Source: Rotaria sordida | Taxonomy: Eukaryota; Rotifera; Eurotatoria; Philodinida; Philodinidae | Assembly: GCA_905250125.1 (NCBI GenBank) | Contig: CAJNOL010001094.1 | Span: 17,372-81,371, forward strand | Length of the DNA stretch: 64,000 nt | Direction of reading: 5' to 3' | Part shown: piece after piece, positions 1-12,500 of the stretch | How the letters are laid out: each line of letters begins with the position of its first letter | How positions within the stretch are numbered: position 1 is the first letter of the stretch | The notes under the pieces: model-generated | What the model saw: only the letters and a program-made list of their open reading frames with translations | Told to the model about the DNA's origin: nothing | The model's database searches: none | Program-made: the position numbers and the translations under genes

Positions 1-623
1 GATCAGTGTGATATTGAATGACGACTTTCTGTACACGATCCAAAATCATTCAAAATTACAGAACTTCTAAGTGAGAGACTACAATCTATCGTTCGTATGC
101 AAATAAAAACTTCAAAGTAAAACACTATTAAAGATAGTTGTGATATACAAGTCTGTATATGTTGAATTGATGAATAGCAGTACTGTGAAAGTGACAGTCG
201 AATGAATATTGAAAAAAGCAGAATGTGAGAGAGAGAGACAGCTGTGAAAATGAATTAAAACATCCAATTCCTTGCTGTAAGAATCACTATTCTAACTCGC
301 CATTAAAAAATGACTTTGATTTTTGAATATATATTCTTGTGAAAGAGTACGACTATATTTCGTAATACTAAATCAATCTTTTGTAACACTTTCTCTTAAT
401 AACTACATATATATGACTCATAGAAAATCGGTCGTTCGTCAACATGTATTAGATATAATCGTGCAGGTTATTAAAAATTGAGGTATGCAAATGTAATGCT
501 TGAATGATTTTGTGCTCTTTGTACATGTTTGTTTCTTTTTATCGATATATATATTATATCGTCATTATCAATTCATTTTTCTTTCTAATCAACAACGTGC
601 TTATGGTTATAAACGGATAAATA
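1..623. other. Intergenic, no gene seen
   Basis: AT-rich sequence with no convincing ORF or exon. It holds the presumed 5' flank of the gene that starts at 624. No promoter motif could be assigned. Confidence 0.5.
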
Positions 624-3530
624 ATGGCTAATAGACATTCAAATAAATTACTAACTTCGGGATATGTCTGGAATCATTATGGTCCTGATAGATCAGTTGA
701 TAAAAGCCCAACTGGTATTATTATCCATTTAGGAAAAGAAGAGCGGTGAGTATTTTTGTTTTTTTGAATAATTTTTCTTAAGAACAAGATAGAGAGATCA
801 GCAGTTTTCATTGTTAGAAAATGATAATGATACATTGTATCACATAGGATAAAAGCTCATAGTAAAATGCCTGTAACTTCCAAACGGATAAAGTTAAAAA
901 TTTGGGTCGTGTAGGTTTTTTTTGTTTTGGAGTATCCATTGAAGGTATTAATGTACTGTCGAAAATCAAAAATTCACTATGGTGACCAGATGTGATACAC
1001 TAGTTCCCAAAGAACTCTATTGTAAACTGGCAAGAAAACTTTCTAGAATACTCTGTAATATATAATTCAGTGCAATTTCATTACTTCTTTCTAGCAGTAA
1101 AAACAAGTTCTTTATCATGTTTCTATTCAGAATATCCTTACAATTCTTCTTTTCTTGCTGCTAATGGAAATAGTTCTATTAAAGTATAGTTTTGCAATAA
1201 GATTTCATTATAGAAAGGATGAATATCGTCGAATTTGAACGTATATTTAAAGTGACAGACAAAATTTTAGAGTACTTTTTATTTCATGATTTTCTCTATG
1301 AAGAATAGCTTGCGGAGGACAACTAAATAATGATTTCGATAGCTCTCGAAATGAGCTGCAAGTCTATGAAGTCAAAATTCTATAAGACATGTATATTCGA
1401 ATATTAATGACCGAAACTACTTTTTCCCCCGCGGACGAAATTTTAGAGCACTTTTAAAATTTTTTAATATTTTATTTATTTTTCGATTTTAAAGAATTAT
1501 CAAAAACTCTTTTTCGGTGCTATTCAATGCAGAATTGAATGGACTATATTTTGGTAATAAGTAATTTTGAATATTATTAGTTCTGATTAAATAATATTAA
1601 TTAATAAATATAGAAAAATTCTTGTTTTAATTTTCAACTTTTAGGTACAACATTCGAAAGAACATTAAAAACTGAACAAAATGGTATATTAATTTTATCG
1701 AGATAATTCATTTTAGTAAGATTGTAAATAGATTAGTATGAAAAACATCGTTAAAATTGTTCGTGAAAACTAAAAGCATTGTATCGATCGAATAATACGT
1801 CACACAGAAGTCAGCTAAGTCTCATTTTAAAGCATCAAGTCCGCTCTACAAAATAGACTATATTCCAAGTTTCAAAAGTGCCTTGTAGAGTTCATTCGTA
1901 CTAAGATAATAGTGCGGTGGAGTAGTAAATTTTACTAATCTATTTACAATCTTACTAAAATGAATTATCTCGATAAAATTAATATACCATTTTGTTCAGT
2001 TTTTAATGTTCTTTCGAATGTTGTACCTAAAAGTTGAAAATTAAAACAAGAATTTTTCTATATTTATTAATTAATATTAATTAATCAGAACTAATAATAT
2101 TCAAAATTACTTTGTACCAAAATATAGCCCATTCAATTCTGCATCGAATGGCACCGAAAAAGAGTTTTTGATAATTCTTTAAAATCGAAAAATAAATAAA
2201 ATATTAAAAAATTTTAAAAGTGCTCTAAAGTTTTGTCCGCTGGGGAAAAAGTAGTTTCCGTCATTAATATTCGAGTAATATGTCTTATAGAATTTTGACT
2301 TCATAAACTTGCAGCTCATTTCGAGAGCTATCGAAATCATTATTTAGTTGTCCTCCGTAAGCTATCCTTCATAGAAAAAAATCATGAAATAAAAAGTGCT
2401 CTAAAATTTTGTCTGCCACTTTAGTACTCCAGTAAATCTTTCATCGTTGAGAAATCAACAAGTACAACAATCTTCATATGATCAAGGTTTGAAGTCATGG
2501 ATTAATCATCAAGAACACAACAGAAATGTTCCTGGACTTAAAAAAATGGAGACATCTTCGTAAGAAGAATTAATTTGTTTGTTTTTTTTTTGAAAAATAA
2601 TTGAAAAATGAATCTTTTTTAATCGTTTAGTTCTACAACACAGAAACTATCGAATAATTACTCATCAACAACTCAAGTCAATAATAGAACAACTCACAAA
2701 CAACTATCACCAATAGTTTCATATAATTATTCACCAGTGAAACAAATTCTTCATTCACATAATCATGATCAATATTCATTAACAAATTATCAAACATCTT
2801 CGTCTCATGACAGTTTCAAATATATTATGCCACTACAAGAACAAACATTTGATAAAGTAAAATACACCACACACAGAGTATTTGATGAAACAGATGTTTT
2901 TTATCATAATCTTGCTCGTGCAATACAACATCCTTCAGACATATTGTTCAATGAATCATTAGAACGATATCCTCGACAACACATGCCAGTAAAAAGTGAT
3001 AATGATTTCAATCATATAGAACTAACTGATATTCGATATATACTCAATCTTATTGAACAAGATTATCTTCATACTATTCAACCATATGTATCGGGTGTAA
3101 CATTTAAAAAGAATAATGAAGATGATCAAGTTTTAGTTGATATTGGATCAATAGCACTAGCTACTATTGAAAAAGGTTCTTTTTCATCGTTGATTTTAAG
3201 ATAAGAAAAAAAAAAAAAAACTAAAATTTATTTTCAATCGAAGGTTACACAAGACAAACTGAAGATATATATCATCGACAAGTACCAGCACGCCGATATA
3301 TTGACACAAATAGTTTTAGCTCATCTAAAAAAATGCATTCAAAAAATTCGTCTACCAAGGATCAACATTCATTAGTGAATAGAAGAAAACATAGAACACG
3401 ACATAGAGGTCAGATATTATCATGCATTCATAAGAAAAATATAAATTTAATAGTATTTTTATTTTCATATTTAGATGTGTCAGAATCATTCAATACAGTG
3501 GATGCGGAATCACAAACAGACAGTGAGTGA
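624..3530 (+). CDS. Five-exon gene of unknown function, 340 aa
   Basis: Exons rebuilt by eye are 624-745, 2425-2559, 2631-3175, 3244-3408 and 3475-3530. All junctions are GT..AG and keep one open frame from ATG 624 to TGA 3528-3530 (341 codons with stop). The protein begins MANRHSNKLL and is rich in Ser, Asn, Gln and His, with a basic patch (RRKHRTRHR) near the C-terminus and the acidic end QTDSE. No known domain, signal peptide or membrane segment is visible. Introns 2-4 are 66-71 nt. Intron 1 is 1679 nt and is mostly a foldback element (1248-2423), whose end lies at the splice acceptor. A further donor-like GTGAGT overlaps the stop, and the following 120 nt look weakly coding, so a longer 3' end is possible. 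Exon structure is fairly sure; function is unknown. Confidence 0.6.
1248..2423. mobile_element. Foldback (MITE-like) element in intron 1
   Basis: Two arms of about 490 nt (about 1248-1737 and 1937-2423) are near-perfect reverse complements around a 200-nt centre. The ends read AAAGTGACAGAC on the left and GTCTGCCACTTT on the right. Each arm holds two copies of AAAATTTTAGAGYACTTTT. No transposase is encoded. A flanking TA on each side could be the target duplication. The right end touches the splice acceptor used by exon 2 of the host gene. Confidence 0.85.
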
Positions 3531-4141
3531 ATCACATAAAAATCATTGAACAGAAAGTATTCATTCTGATCAATCTGCTAACTTTGAGTCTGCAATTTCG
3601 TCTGAAGATAAATCTCTAAATTATATATGTAAAATGGTCTCATGATCGTAAGAGATACAATATATTGCATAAAAACAGTGAATTTTCCTCAAAAATTTAT
3701 TCTGAAGTATCAACAGCTAATTTGTTCAGAAATGAATGATTGTAAATATCTATTTTCTATGAGTATTGAGACAAAAATAACCTTTTATTAATCAGCAGTA
3801 TGATGAAGGATGGGTTTTGTGAATATTAATAGACATTTAAAGCATACTGTTAAAGATAGGGCATTACAAGTCAAGATTATTAATATACTTAGCACAAAGA
3901 AATTCGAACTCTTGATCGAATTTTCTCGTTTTTTCTATTGTGTTAAGCGTTTGAACTTGAACATTTGTTCATTCTTATATTTGTGCTGCCCTTAATCTAT
4001 AAGTAATTGTTTAGTTATAATATCCGTGAGATTTGAATTCGATTTGATAATGAAGAAATTTGCCTCTAGGTGAAAGTCTATTTACGATGTATATAATAGA
4101 GCATGAAGAAAATATTGCTATTGATATGAGTTCATATAACC

Positions 4142-4452
4142 ATGGAAAATATATGTGCATTACAAAGTCAGATAATAAAAAATTTGAATTCATTCATTTC
4201 TATTATAGACAATGAATATCAGGATTCTGATTCCATGATGCATCAAATTGACTCCAGCGACTATCATTCAGCCAATCCTAATGAATTTTGTTTATGGAAC
4301 CATGATAATTATCAGCATGTAATTTAAATCGACTTTCTTTGCTACAAATCTAAGTTTATATTTTGTAGAGTGAGATGAAGCATGATCAAAACACACCATG
4401 TGAAGTCAATGTGGTCATGACCGAGAAAACTGCTATTGTCAAAGAAAAGTAA
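4142..4452 (+). CDS. Small two-exon gene, 86 aa, unknown
   Basis: ATG 4142 opens exon 1 (4142-4318, 59 codons). A 50-nt GT..AG intron (4319-4368) leads to exon 2 (4369-4452), which ends in TAA. Both exons are whole codons. The product starts MENICALQSQ, is acidic and rich in Asp, Ser, His and Asn, and has no visible domain. Its composition resembles the protein encoded just upstream (624-3530), and it could be a 3' part of that gene in a different model. The last codons contain a donor-like GTAAGC, so a further exon is possible. Function is not recognised. Confidence 0.35.
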
Positions 4453-5115
4453 GCTCGATGAAATGATCTATAGATACTGTTTCATTGTGATTTATTGACA
4501 ATTATGAATGATCATGTTTGTCTGAATATTCAACAAGTATTTTATATTGAAAGAATTCTTCTATTCAAGTTGTAGCATGAAAGAAGAGAAGAGTGATTGA
4601 CATATTCTAATCAAAATTAATTGATCACATTGCATTAAGAATTATTTATTTTGATCAAAAATTAGTCTTCTATAGAAACAAGAATAATTCACTATACGAA
4701 ACTAATTTCAGTTCTATAGTTCTGCTTGTAAAATAAGGAAACATTCATATCCAAAATTTTTCAATCGTAATTTGACCGTTCGACAATGAATTACGTCATT
4801 TATATACACACTTGACTGAAATAGCAACTGCATTGAAATTGAAGCATAAAAACTGCTATTAGAATTGTTCATTTGTCCATTTTCACTTTTTTCAGACAAA
4901 CAATCTTTATCACTAGTACACATAGAAATTTCGATTTTGAACTTACAAAAATGTATTCTTTCTAATGTCAATCAATCATTCATGTCGAAATATGAAAAAT
5001 AGATAGATTTTTTTCAGACAAAATATATATCTCGAATATTTTTGTAGTTGTTAAATGTTTTCTATTTTACTATTATTGTTAATTATTCAATATCAGAAAA
5101 ATTTAAATTGTACAT
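4453..5115. other. Intergenic, no clear gene
   Basis: AT-rich sequence with short open frames on both strands, none with coding character. Several T-rich stretches end in CAG and could be splice acceptors, but no exon could be tied to them. Confidence 0.4.
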
Positions 5116-5865
5116 ATGAATATTCTCAATTATAGTCAAATTTCTTCACCGACACGTGAATGTGTTGTCTGCTTCGTTGAACAACCTGAACGAGAGTTTT
5201 ATCCAACATATAGTGAAAAATGTCGACATACTCGTCGGTATATTTGCAATAAATGCACATCCTACAGTGTTAAAACTATTCTTGATAGTGGTATTAGTAG
5301 TCGAGTGGCATGTCCTGAAATAAATTGTTTGGTAAAATGGAATTCAGACGAAATTCGTCGAGTACTCTTGGCTACTGAAAATAATTTATTATTGAGAAAA
5401 TATGATGCTTATCTGATCAAACGATTCTTTGAAAATCAATTTAATTTTTTTTGGTGTGCTCATGAATGTGGTTCTGGTCAATATGATTATAGAAGATTAA
5501 CTCGAAATTGGAAAATTACTTGTAGTCAATGCAAAAGAGATACATGTGCTTTTCATCGTGTTAAATGGCATGAAGGTATGACTTGTGAACAATATGATCG
5601 ATTGTATCCATCTAGTGATACAAGAACACGAAAATGGATTAAAAAAAATTCGAAAAAATGTCCCAGATGTCAATGCAACATTGAGAAGGATGGCGGTTGT
5701 GATCATATAACTTGTCAAAAATGTCGATATGAATTCTGTTGGGATTGTTTGATTGACTATTCTTCATTTAAAAATTACGCAAATGTTGAACATAAAATCA
5801 ATTGTAGAAATCATCCAATTGGAAAATTTGTACTACCTATGCGTTTTCTTAAGTTTCGAAGGTAA
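5116..5865 (+). CDS. RBR-type (RING-IBR-RING) E3 ubiquitin ligase-like protein
   Basis: A single exon of 249 aa. Residues 16-71 carry a RING1-like Cys/His set (CVVC, CRH, CNKC, CPEINC). Residues 114-144 hold the in-between-RING zinc ligands. Residues 182-230 form the second RING (Rcat), with CPRCQCNIEKDGGCDHITC matching the parkin/HOIP/ARIH pattern; the Cys in GGC (C195) corresponds to the thioester-forming catalytic cysteine. The family moves ubiquitin from E2 to this Cys and then to a substrate. No substrate-binding domain is present; it is a bare RBR module, shorter than most animal RBR ligases. The last codons overlap a good donor (GTAATG at 5862). Splicing to AG at 5944 would give a slightly different tail ending at 5972. 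Family call is firm; the substrate is unknown. Confidence 0.85.
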   Translation: MNILNYSQISSPTRECVVCFVEQPEREFYPTYSEKCRHTRRYICNKCTSYSVKTILDSGISSRVACPEINCLVKWNSDEIRRVLLATENNLLLRKYDAYLIKRFFENQFNFFWCAHECGSGQYDYRRLTRNWKITCSQCKRDTCAFHRVKWHEGMTCEQYDRLYPSSDTRTRKWIKKNSKKCPRCQCNIEKDGGCDHITCQKCRYEFCWDCLIDYSSFKNYANVEHKINCRNHPIGKFVLPMRFLKFRR

Positions 5866-5972
5866 TGATGATCTTAAATCGAAATCAATCTTATCAAACG
5901 GACTTAAAATTTACTCAAGTTGTTCTTTTTCAATTATAATATAGACGTTTTTCTGGGAATTTCAAACATTAA

Positions 5973-7226
5973 AAGCTATCAAGTTCACGTTATTCTATTA
6001 TTTCATAATTAAACTATGAAGAGAAATCTCTTCATATATCGACTGACTATAAAATAAATGACATTTGTTAATATTTTCATAATAACTTTCATTGACCGCA
6101 TTGCTCAAGAGCAATCTTTAGCGTATAGATGAAAAGAAGATATACATACACGCTCGAACTGCTTAGTCTTGTTTATTGTGCTCTATCAAATACTATCGAT
6201 TAGATCGTTGTGAACAAAAAAAAATCAGTATTGGCAAAACATCTTTTTTGAAGTTATCAGAGATTTTGAATAGATAAAATAAAGTTTTCTTGCAATTACA
6301 GTTAAATTTGTCAAGATTTGTAAAAACTTGAACAACAATCATTTATAAAACCGTAAGTATAAGTAAGGTTATTGCTGTATTTGAAAAAGATCACAACGAC
6401 TACATCTAATACCATGTTTTTCTGCTTATCAAGATGCAAGAAATTACGATTTAGTTAGAAAATTTTTGAAGTCTTACATTTCATTCACAATTTGACGTGC
6501 ATTAGAGCTTTTTGCTGATGTTTCATTGGTCACAACTAGCGAATTCGTCCCTTTCTTTCTACTTAACTTATCTCATATCCATCCAGAACGCATGATATAT
6601 CGAAGATAAATATCATCTTGACTACTAAGTTTTTCTTGTCTTAGATATTATCCGAGAATTTTATGAACAACAATCTCCAAAAGACTTTTTTTTTTACGGT
6701 GACATCTAATTTTGTGTTCATTTCGCTATCGAATTGAGCACAAATCTAATTTATATGTTGAACTAGACTATCGGATATTTTTTATCTATAAAAAACGAAG
6801 ACATTGTACTCTTTGTATCTAATACACGATTTTTGTTTCTATGCGCGACTTATCGATCATTACAAGCGATCATAAGTTGAAGTTTCCTCAGCAAAAAATT
6901 GTATTCAATTGAAATTAGTCGTTGTTTTTACCCTGAATTACTATATTAAGATCAATATTTCTATGATTGTTGGAATAGAAACTGATTTACTGAAATCAAG
7001 AAGAATAAGCTACATTCACTTTTGAGTATATCGTGCAAATGTTTATTATCTCAACTATTAATTGAAGGAATATATATTAAAAAGAAGTTATCTAATGAGC
7101 TGATGTTTAACGCTTCTATTCACCGATGGAATAGTGACTTATACACTTGAATTATGAATGAATTGCAATAGGTCGTACACAATAATTTATTGATACAAAA
7201 ATTAGAATTGCAATGCTAAACAAAGG
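5973..7226. other. Intergenic, no gene seen
   Basis: About 1.25 kb of AT-rich sequence without an ORF of note and without an inverted repeat that I could see. Confidence 0.45.
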
Positions 7227-7232
7227 GTAAAT

Positions 7233-7257
7233 CCCCCCCCCCCCCCCCCCCCCCCCC
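7233..7257. repeat. Poly-C tract (25 C)
   Basis: An uninterrupted C homopolymer in an otherwise AT-rich region; its length may be unreliable. Confidence 0.9.
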
Positions 7258-7708
7258 GTAATAGAAGCCTCCGAGACTTCTAAAGCATCCAAGAATACAA
7301 AATTTTTGAAGGAAGCTTCTATTAAGTCCCCCTATTTTTTAATAATTGCAAGTACAAAAAGTTTTCTAGAGGCTTCAGAGATTTTTCAGGGTTTTTAAGA
7401 GTAGTGTTACCATATTATGACATTTGAAAAGTAGAAAATATATTTATGATACTAAACAATGGTTTAAACCTTGACTTAATGAAATAATGAGAAGATTTGG
7501 CAAAAATCTCCAATCTTTTTTTGTATAAAATCAAGAAAAAAACCTAGTCAAATATGAAAATAGAAGATGTATATTCTTCATTGGATTTAACAGCTTTCAA
7601 TAAATTTTGCATATGTGGACGTGTTTGTGCGTGAAATAATTATCTATATCAATACCTATACTAATACTTACCACAAAATATGATAAGAGGAAAGATAACA
7701 TTTGTAAA

Positions 7709-8033
7709 GCTAGCACCAAATTCAATATTTCCTGTCCGGATTTATTTTTCTATCTATTTTATTTCTCTAAGTGGATGCACTGTATGAAAAATTGAATTGT
7801 ACATTCAGTGCAACTATGCAGAATAATAACACATATGCAGAAACGAGTTCGGACAGGAATTACTTTGTCAAGCCCATGCCGAAACCAGTTTTTACACGTA
7901 ATCTCTCGTTGTTTGCCTAATAATAGCACTTGAAAATATCAGAATTAAATGTAGAGTTGAATGAAGTCGGCATACAGCACAAACTACGAAACGAATTTGG
8001 ACAGGACATATAGAATCTGGTGCTATTTTTTCT
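7709..8033. mobile_element. MITE, about 325 bp, ends AGCACCARATTC
   Basis: The left end AGCACCAAATTCAATATTTC with CTGTCCGGA is matched in reverse at the right end (CGAATTTGGACAGGACATA, then GAATCTGGTGCT). The terminal repeat is about 32 nt and imperfect. It also has an internal copy of TTCGGACAGGA. No coding capacity. Confidence 0.65.
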
Positions 8034-8599
8034 CTACGTAAAAAGACATAAGTAAAGAACGGAGCGAGAGCAAGGAGTATAGATTATCAGATTTTCGTAA
8101 ACCGTGAAAAGCAAAAATTATGTTTATCTTAGAATAAGGATCAGACAAAAACACTGCTAGATTTTAATAAGAATTTTTCCTCATTCTATTTAAAGAATGA
8201 TATAGTATAATATAGCAAATGTTGATAAAAAATGGAATGGAGAAGATATCTCAAAAAGCAAAAAAATCTTTGAAAAGCAGAATTTTTCTGCTGAAAGCAA
8301 AAGAGATGCCAACATTGTTTAAGAGTTTTTCGAAGGATTTTCAAGGGGCTTCCGGAACTTTTATGTTAGTAAATAAGAATTAAGCTAATTTTTACCATAA
8401 AAGCATGCAATTTTGATAGTTTTACTATGAAAACACTAACAAAGTTTCCAAAGATTTTCAAAAAATTTTAAAATCAGGTGGGCTTCTAATACATCTTGTA
8501 CATCGACCTTCCAGAGGGGGGCTTCTCATATGGGAGGGGCTTATATTACGGGAGGAGATTTACAGTAAAACTGTCCTTAATGAACACTTCTATATAATA

Positions 8600-9290
8600 A
8601 GGATGTGAATGTGAGTTAGGGGTTCAGGATTTTCCGTTCCCTAGGGCTCCATTTCCTTGGACCGGAACCCACTCGAAGATTCGTTTCCGCGTGTTTCTGA
8701 TTATATTGAGACATACGGATGTGTTTATACTTTCAATCTTTATCAAGTTGGTATGAGTTTTCGGGTTCGCAAGAACGGAATCCACTCCGAATCTTGAGTT
8801 CTGGAAACTCGAGAATCCAATTGAAAATGTATTTCCATGCTTTTTTGATTATGTTGAGACTTATGGACATACTTATTCTTTCAATCTGTATTGAGTCGAT
8901 ATGAGTTTCTGGGTTCCTAGGAACGGAACCCGCGGCGGATTTCGGGTTCCAGAGAACGAAATTCATTTCGGATTCCTAGGAACGCAGAACTTGTAACTTG
9001 GTCTGTGTTCCAGGACCTAAGAATGCGAATTTTGAACGGGTTTCCGGATATGGGGATCCGCACCGTGTTCCGAGTTCTCGCGAACGAAATCTATACGGGG
9101 TTCTGGGTTCTAGAAACTCAGGAACCCACTTGAAGATTCGTTTCTACACGTTTATGATTATATTGAGACTTATGAGCGTGCTTATTTTTTCAATCTGTGT
9201 CAAGCCGATATGGGTTCCCGAGTTTTCAAGAACGGAACCCACTCCGGATCCCGAGTTCCCGAAAACGGAACCAGGAACTGACACCCATAG
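8600..9290. repeat. Degenerate tandem repeat, GGGTTCCGAGTTC / GAACGGAACCC units
   Basis: A block of local repeats richer in G+C than its surroundings. A module of roughly 150-200 nt recurs at about 8670, 8815 and 9118. Each copy contains CCCACTCGAAGATTCG-like sequence, GATTATATTGAGACTTATG, TTTCAATCTGT and then GGGTTCC..GAACGGAACCC. The last motif is a short palindrome repeated many times. The apparent ORFs here are by-products of the repeat. Confidence 0.7.
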
Positions 9291-9292
9291 TG

Positions 9293-9405
9293 CGGATGTG
9301 AATGTTGACGTAGGCGTGGGTGTGAGTATGGGATGTGGGTGTAAGTGTGGGGTGTGCCTGTGAGAGAAGAAAGAACCTACAACCACATCCACCCCACATC
9401 CACGT
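9293..9405. repeat. G-then-C telomere-like hairpin, copy 1
   Basis: A GTGGGTGTGAGTATGGGATG-type strand is followed by the A/G loop GAGAGAAGAAAGA and a CCACATCCACCCC-type strand. It lies about 150 nt past the stop codon of the minus-strand receptor gene. Confidence 0.75.
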
Positions 9406-9558
9406 GCGACTAAACCATCGATACATTATCACTTGTGAAAATATGATAATCACATTCAGACATTAGAAGAACTGTTTTTTTCTTTTTATTGAAAGAAAAT
9501 TGAAAGTGAGTCTTAATATGAAACCATCAGAAAAATAATTCGTTCTTCGCTGTAAAAC

Positions 9559-12500
9559 TTATTTGCACCGGAATTGAGTTTGAATCGTTTTTCTAATACC
9601 AACAGTTGCTTTATTGAATTCTTTTCGATAGAACTCAGATGGGAGAACATAAAGTATGAATATAATTGATGGTGGAATAAATGAAATAAAATAACTACAG
9701 ACATATAGCCAAGGATTTCGAGCAGATTTCATACAATTGGACATAAGTGAAATAACTAGACGAGGCAGAGCAATGATACCTAAAATAAATGAGCTCAATA
9801 ATCGATGTTTGTGTTTATGAAATTGTTGCCATAGATGTTGTTTATAGGTTTCTTGTTTGCGAGTCTTCGATTTTTGTTGAGCTAATAGAATAATTATGGA
9901 TACAGTTGAAATGTAATTGATAGTAAGAGGTACAATAAAATGAAAAACATTATTAAATGTGGCAAAGATTCTTACAGATGATGGATAATGAACTACACAC
10001 CATATTCGTTGTTCTTCTATCTCTTCAAGTAAACGACGATAAATAGGATCATAAATAAAACTTACAAAGACTGATAAATATATTCCCAACACAATTTTTT
10101 TAGCGATTTCTTTACTCTTTACTTTATTGAAACTGATTCCGAGTCGAATAGTCAATGTTCGTTCAATACTCACACAAGCATTTAACCAATCTCCGATAGC
10201 CAAAAATGATCTCAAGAGTATATCTAAGCAAAGACAATTTGATTTAAGAAAAGAATAATTAGTAATTCTTGACATTTGAGAAATGAGAAGTAAAACAAAT
10301 TTTATAGTAAATATTGTCATTGTAAGCAAAGATGTGATTGATGATCCAAGTAGATAAATACCACAACCTATTTTAAGTGAATTTTTTGTTTGAAAAGTGA
10401 CTATAGACAATATACTATTTACAATAGCAATTGAAAACATCAATATCGTTCCAATTGTACACAGCTTCACTATGATTGGTTGTTTCGAAAAAGAAAAATT
10501 AGGCCAAATACTATAACCAAGAATATCATCGAGTGATAGACCGAATCCTTTCGTTGTAAATTGACATCGACTACCATAATAACAGTCTTTACAAAAACAT
10601 GATGACGATGTTGGACAAGTATTATTATCTAGATAGTATTGACCATCATTTGTACAAAAATTCGATCCTAAATAATTATAAACAGGTTTATAGTCGAATT
10701 TGAAACAATTTGCATGTCGATCAATATCACATAGACACATAAAATAATCGTTATCATAGAAACAGACAAGATTTGAATGTTTTTGACATGGAACATGATA
10801 ATATTTGGCTCGATGCCATCGTGGTAAGGTTTGAATATGATCATCGAGCAATTCTTTAATTGATGCACATTGATGTTGAGGAATAATTGTTATTGAAATA
10901 TTCATTGCCAATGTAGAATTCTGTTGAAGGAAAGCAAGATAACGATGTTCATTGAATTCGACAAATATCATATGAAATGTTCCTCCATAATAAATAAAAG
11001 TAGAATGTTCATAGGATTTAATTTTTGATATCAAAGTTGTTCGTATTGGATCAGCAAGATGTAGATGTGCAGGTTCATAAGGTATTGATGAAACATAGAA
11101 AAAATGAATAAGAATTGATTGTGGAATAGGTATTGTTTTTTCAAAAATAAATTCGATTTTAGTCTGATTAATTTCACATAGAACACCCATGAAACCTTCT
11201 GGACAAAGACAATAGTATTCAGTTTTAGAAAATTTTTCATCACCAATAATACATCGACCATTATTCAAACAAGGATTCGAGATGCATACTGTACTTTTCA
11301 AATAACAACGTGGTCCAAATTTACCATGAGGACAAATACATATCGATCGATTTTGAACAACTCCAATACAGATCGAATCTGATGAACAATTACAAGAATT
11401 CTTAATTGTACATAACATTCCAGAATAGCCATTAACACATTGACAAAAATATTTATCCGAATTCAAAAAATATCTACATTGTCCATGTAAACATTTCAAT
11501 GGACAATTATTTGATATAGTTATAACTTCTCGCATAGGAATATCTAGTCGTAGTACAAGACGATAAACTGGTAAAAATGAATATCGAATAGGATAGTACA
11601 TACTAATATAATATTTCATTTTTAAGCGATCGTAGACATCAATACGAACATAATATGTATGATTGAAATTTTTAGGTCGTGTTGAATAGAGAAGATAGAA
11701 ATTGTATTTTTTTCGACAATTACGTATTGAAATGTAGTCAATTTGTTCTGAAGAATGTATATTTACATTTTCATCCATAAGCATCATAACAAAAGTGAAC
11801 ATTGTTCGCAATTCAGCTGTTCGAAACCGTAGTGTAAGACTAACACGTTGACTTTGATATTCACATTGATATCCGAAATAGGCTGGTGGACATAGACAAT
11901 AGTGTTCTTTTAAATTATTGACATAGACTGGAAATCCACGATTACAAAATGCCTTTAGATTATAATTGGCCAGTTGATCCCAATTAACAGTGAATTTATC
12001 AGAAGGAACACTGTCGACAGATGTTGTCACAATGGAATTGTCTTCGTTGTTGATACCATCAATATCAGGATAATTTCGATGATTTTTCAGTGTAAAATAT
12101 ACCATTTTTAATTTATTTGAACTTTCTCCTAAGTGTAACAGATATAAATTAAGATCGAAAGTGTCTGATGGTACAGAAGAAGAAAATTTCTTCATCCAAT
12201 CTGGCCAATTTATGAGTTGTGTACACCATTGATTTTCGTCGTCGCCCGATATACAGTCTGTTTGTGAATCACATACGTTCCGAGTATTAATGCATTTCGT
12301 TTCATTGAAACAACGGTATTGTCGATGAGATGAAATTGACTGTGATGGACAATAATGAAGTTCATCATAGCCGCCTAAACAATCAATATGACCATCGTTA
12401 ATTCGCGATAGAGGTAAGCAAGTAAAGTTGTAAGTAAGCAGTGATATACAAGGATGACGGTTTGGACGACATGGGTTGGAAGGACAATTAGCTTCATCGG

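Larger units (their letters stand above)
7227..8563. mobile_element. Element with inverted GTAAATC/CCGTAATA ends and a C25 tract
   Basis: The left end reads GTAAATC, a run of 25 C, then GTAATAGAAGCCTCC. The right end (8533-8563) reads GGAGGGGCTTATATTACGG, then GAGGAGATTTAC. These are imperfect reverse complements, giving an element of about 1.3 kb with no ORF. A smaller MITE (7709-8033) lies inside it. The homopolymer replaces the CTCCTCC block found at the other end and could be an expansion or an assembly artefact. Just outside the right end is CAGTAAAACTGTCC, resembling a pogo/mariner terminus. Confidence 0.5.

Noticed and set aside
8719-9453. Several 61-121-codon ORFs on both strands
   Set aside because: They fall in the tandem GGGTTCC repeat and the G/C hairpin, and overlap each other in different frames.
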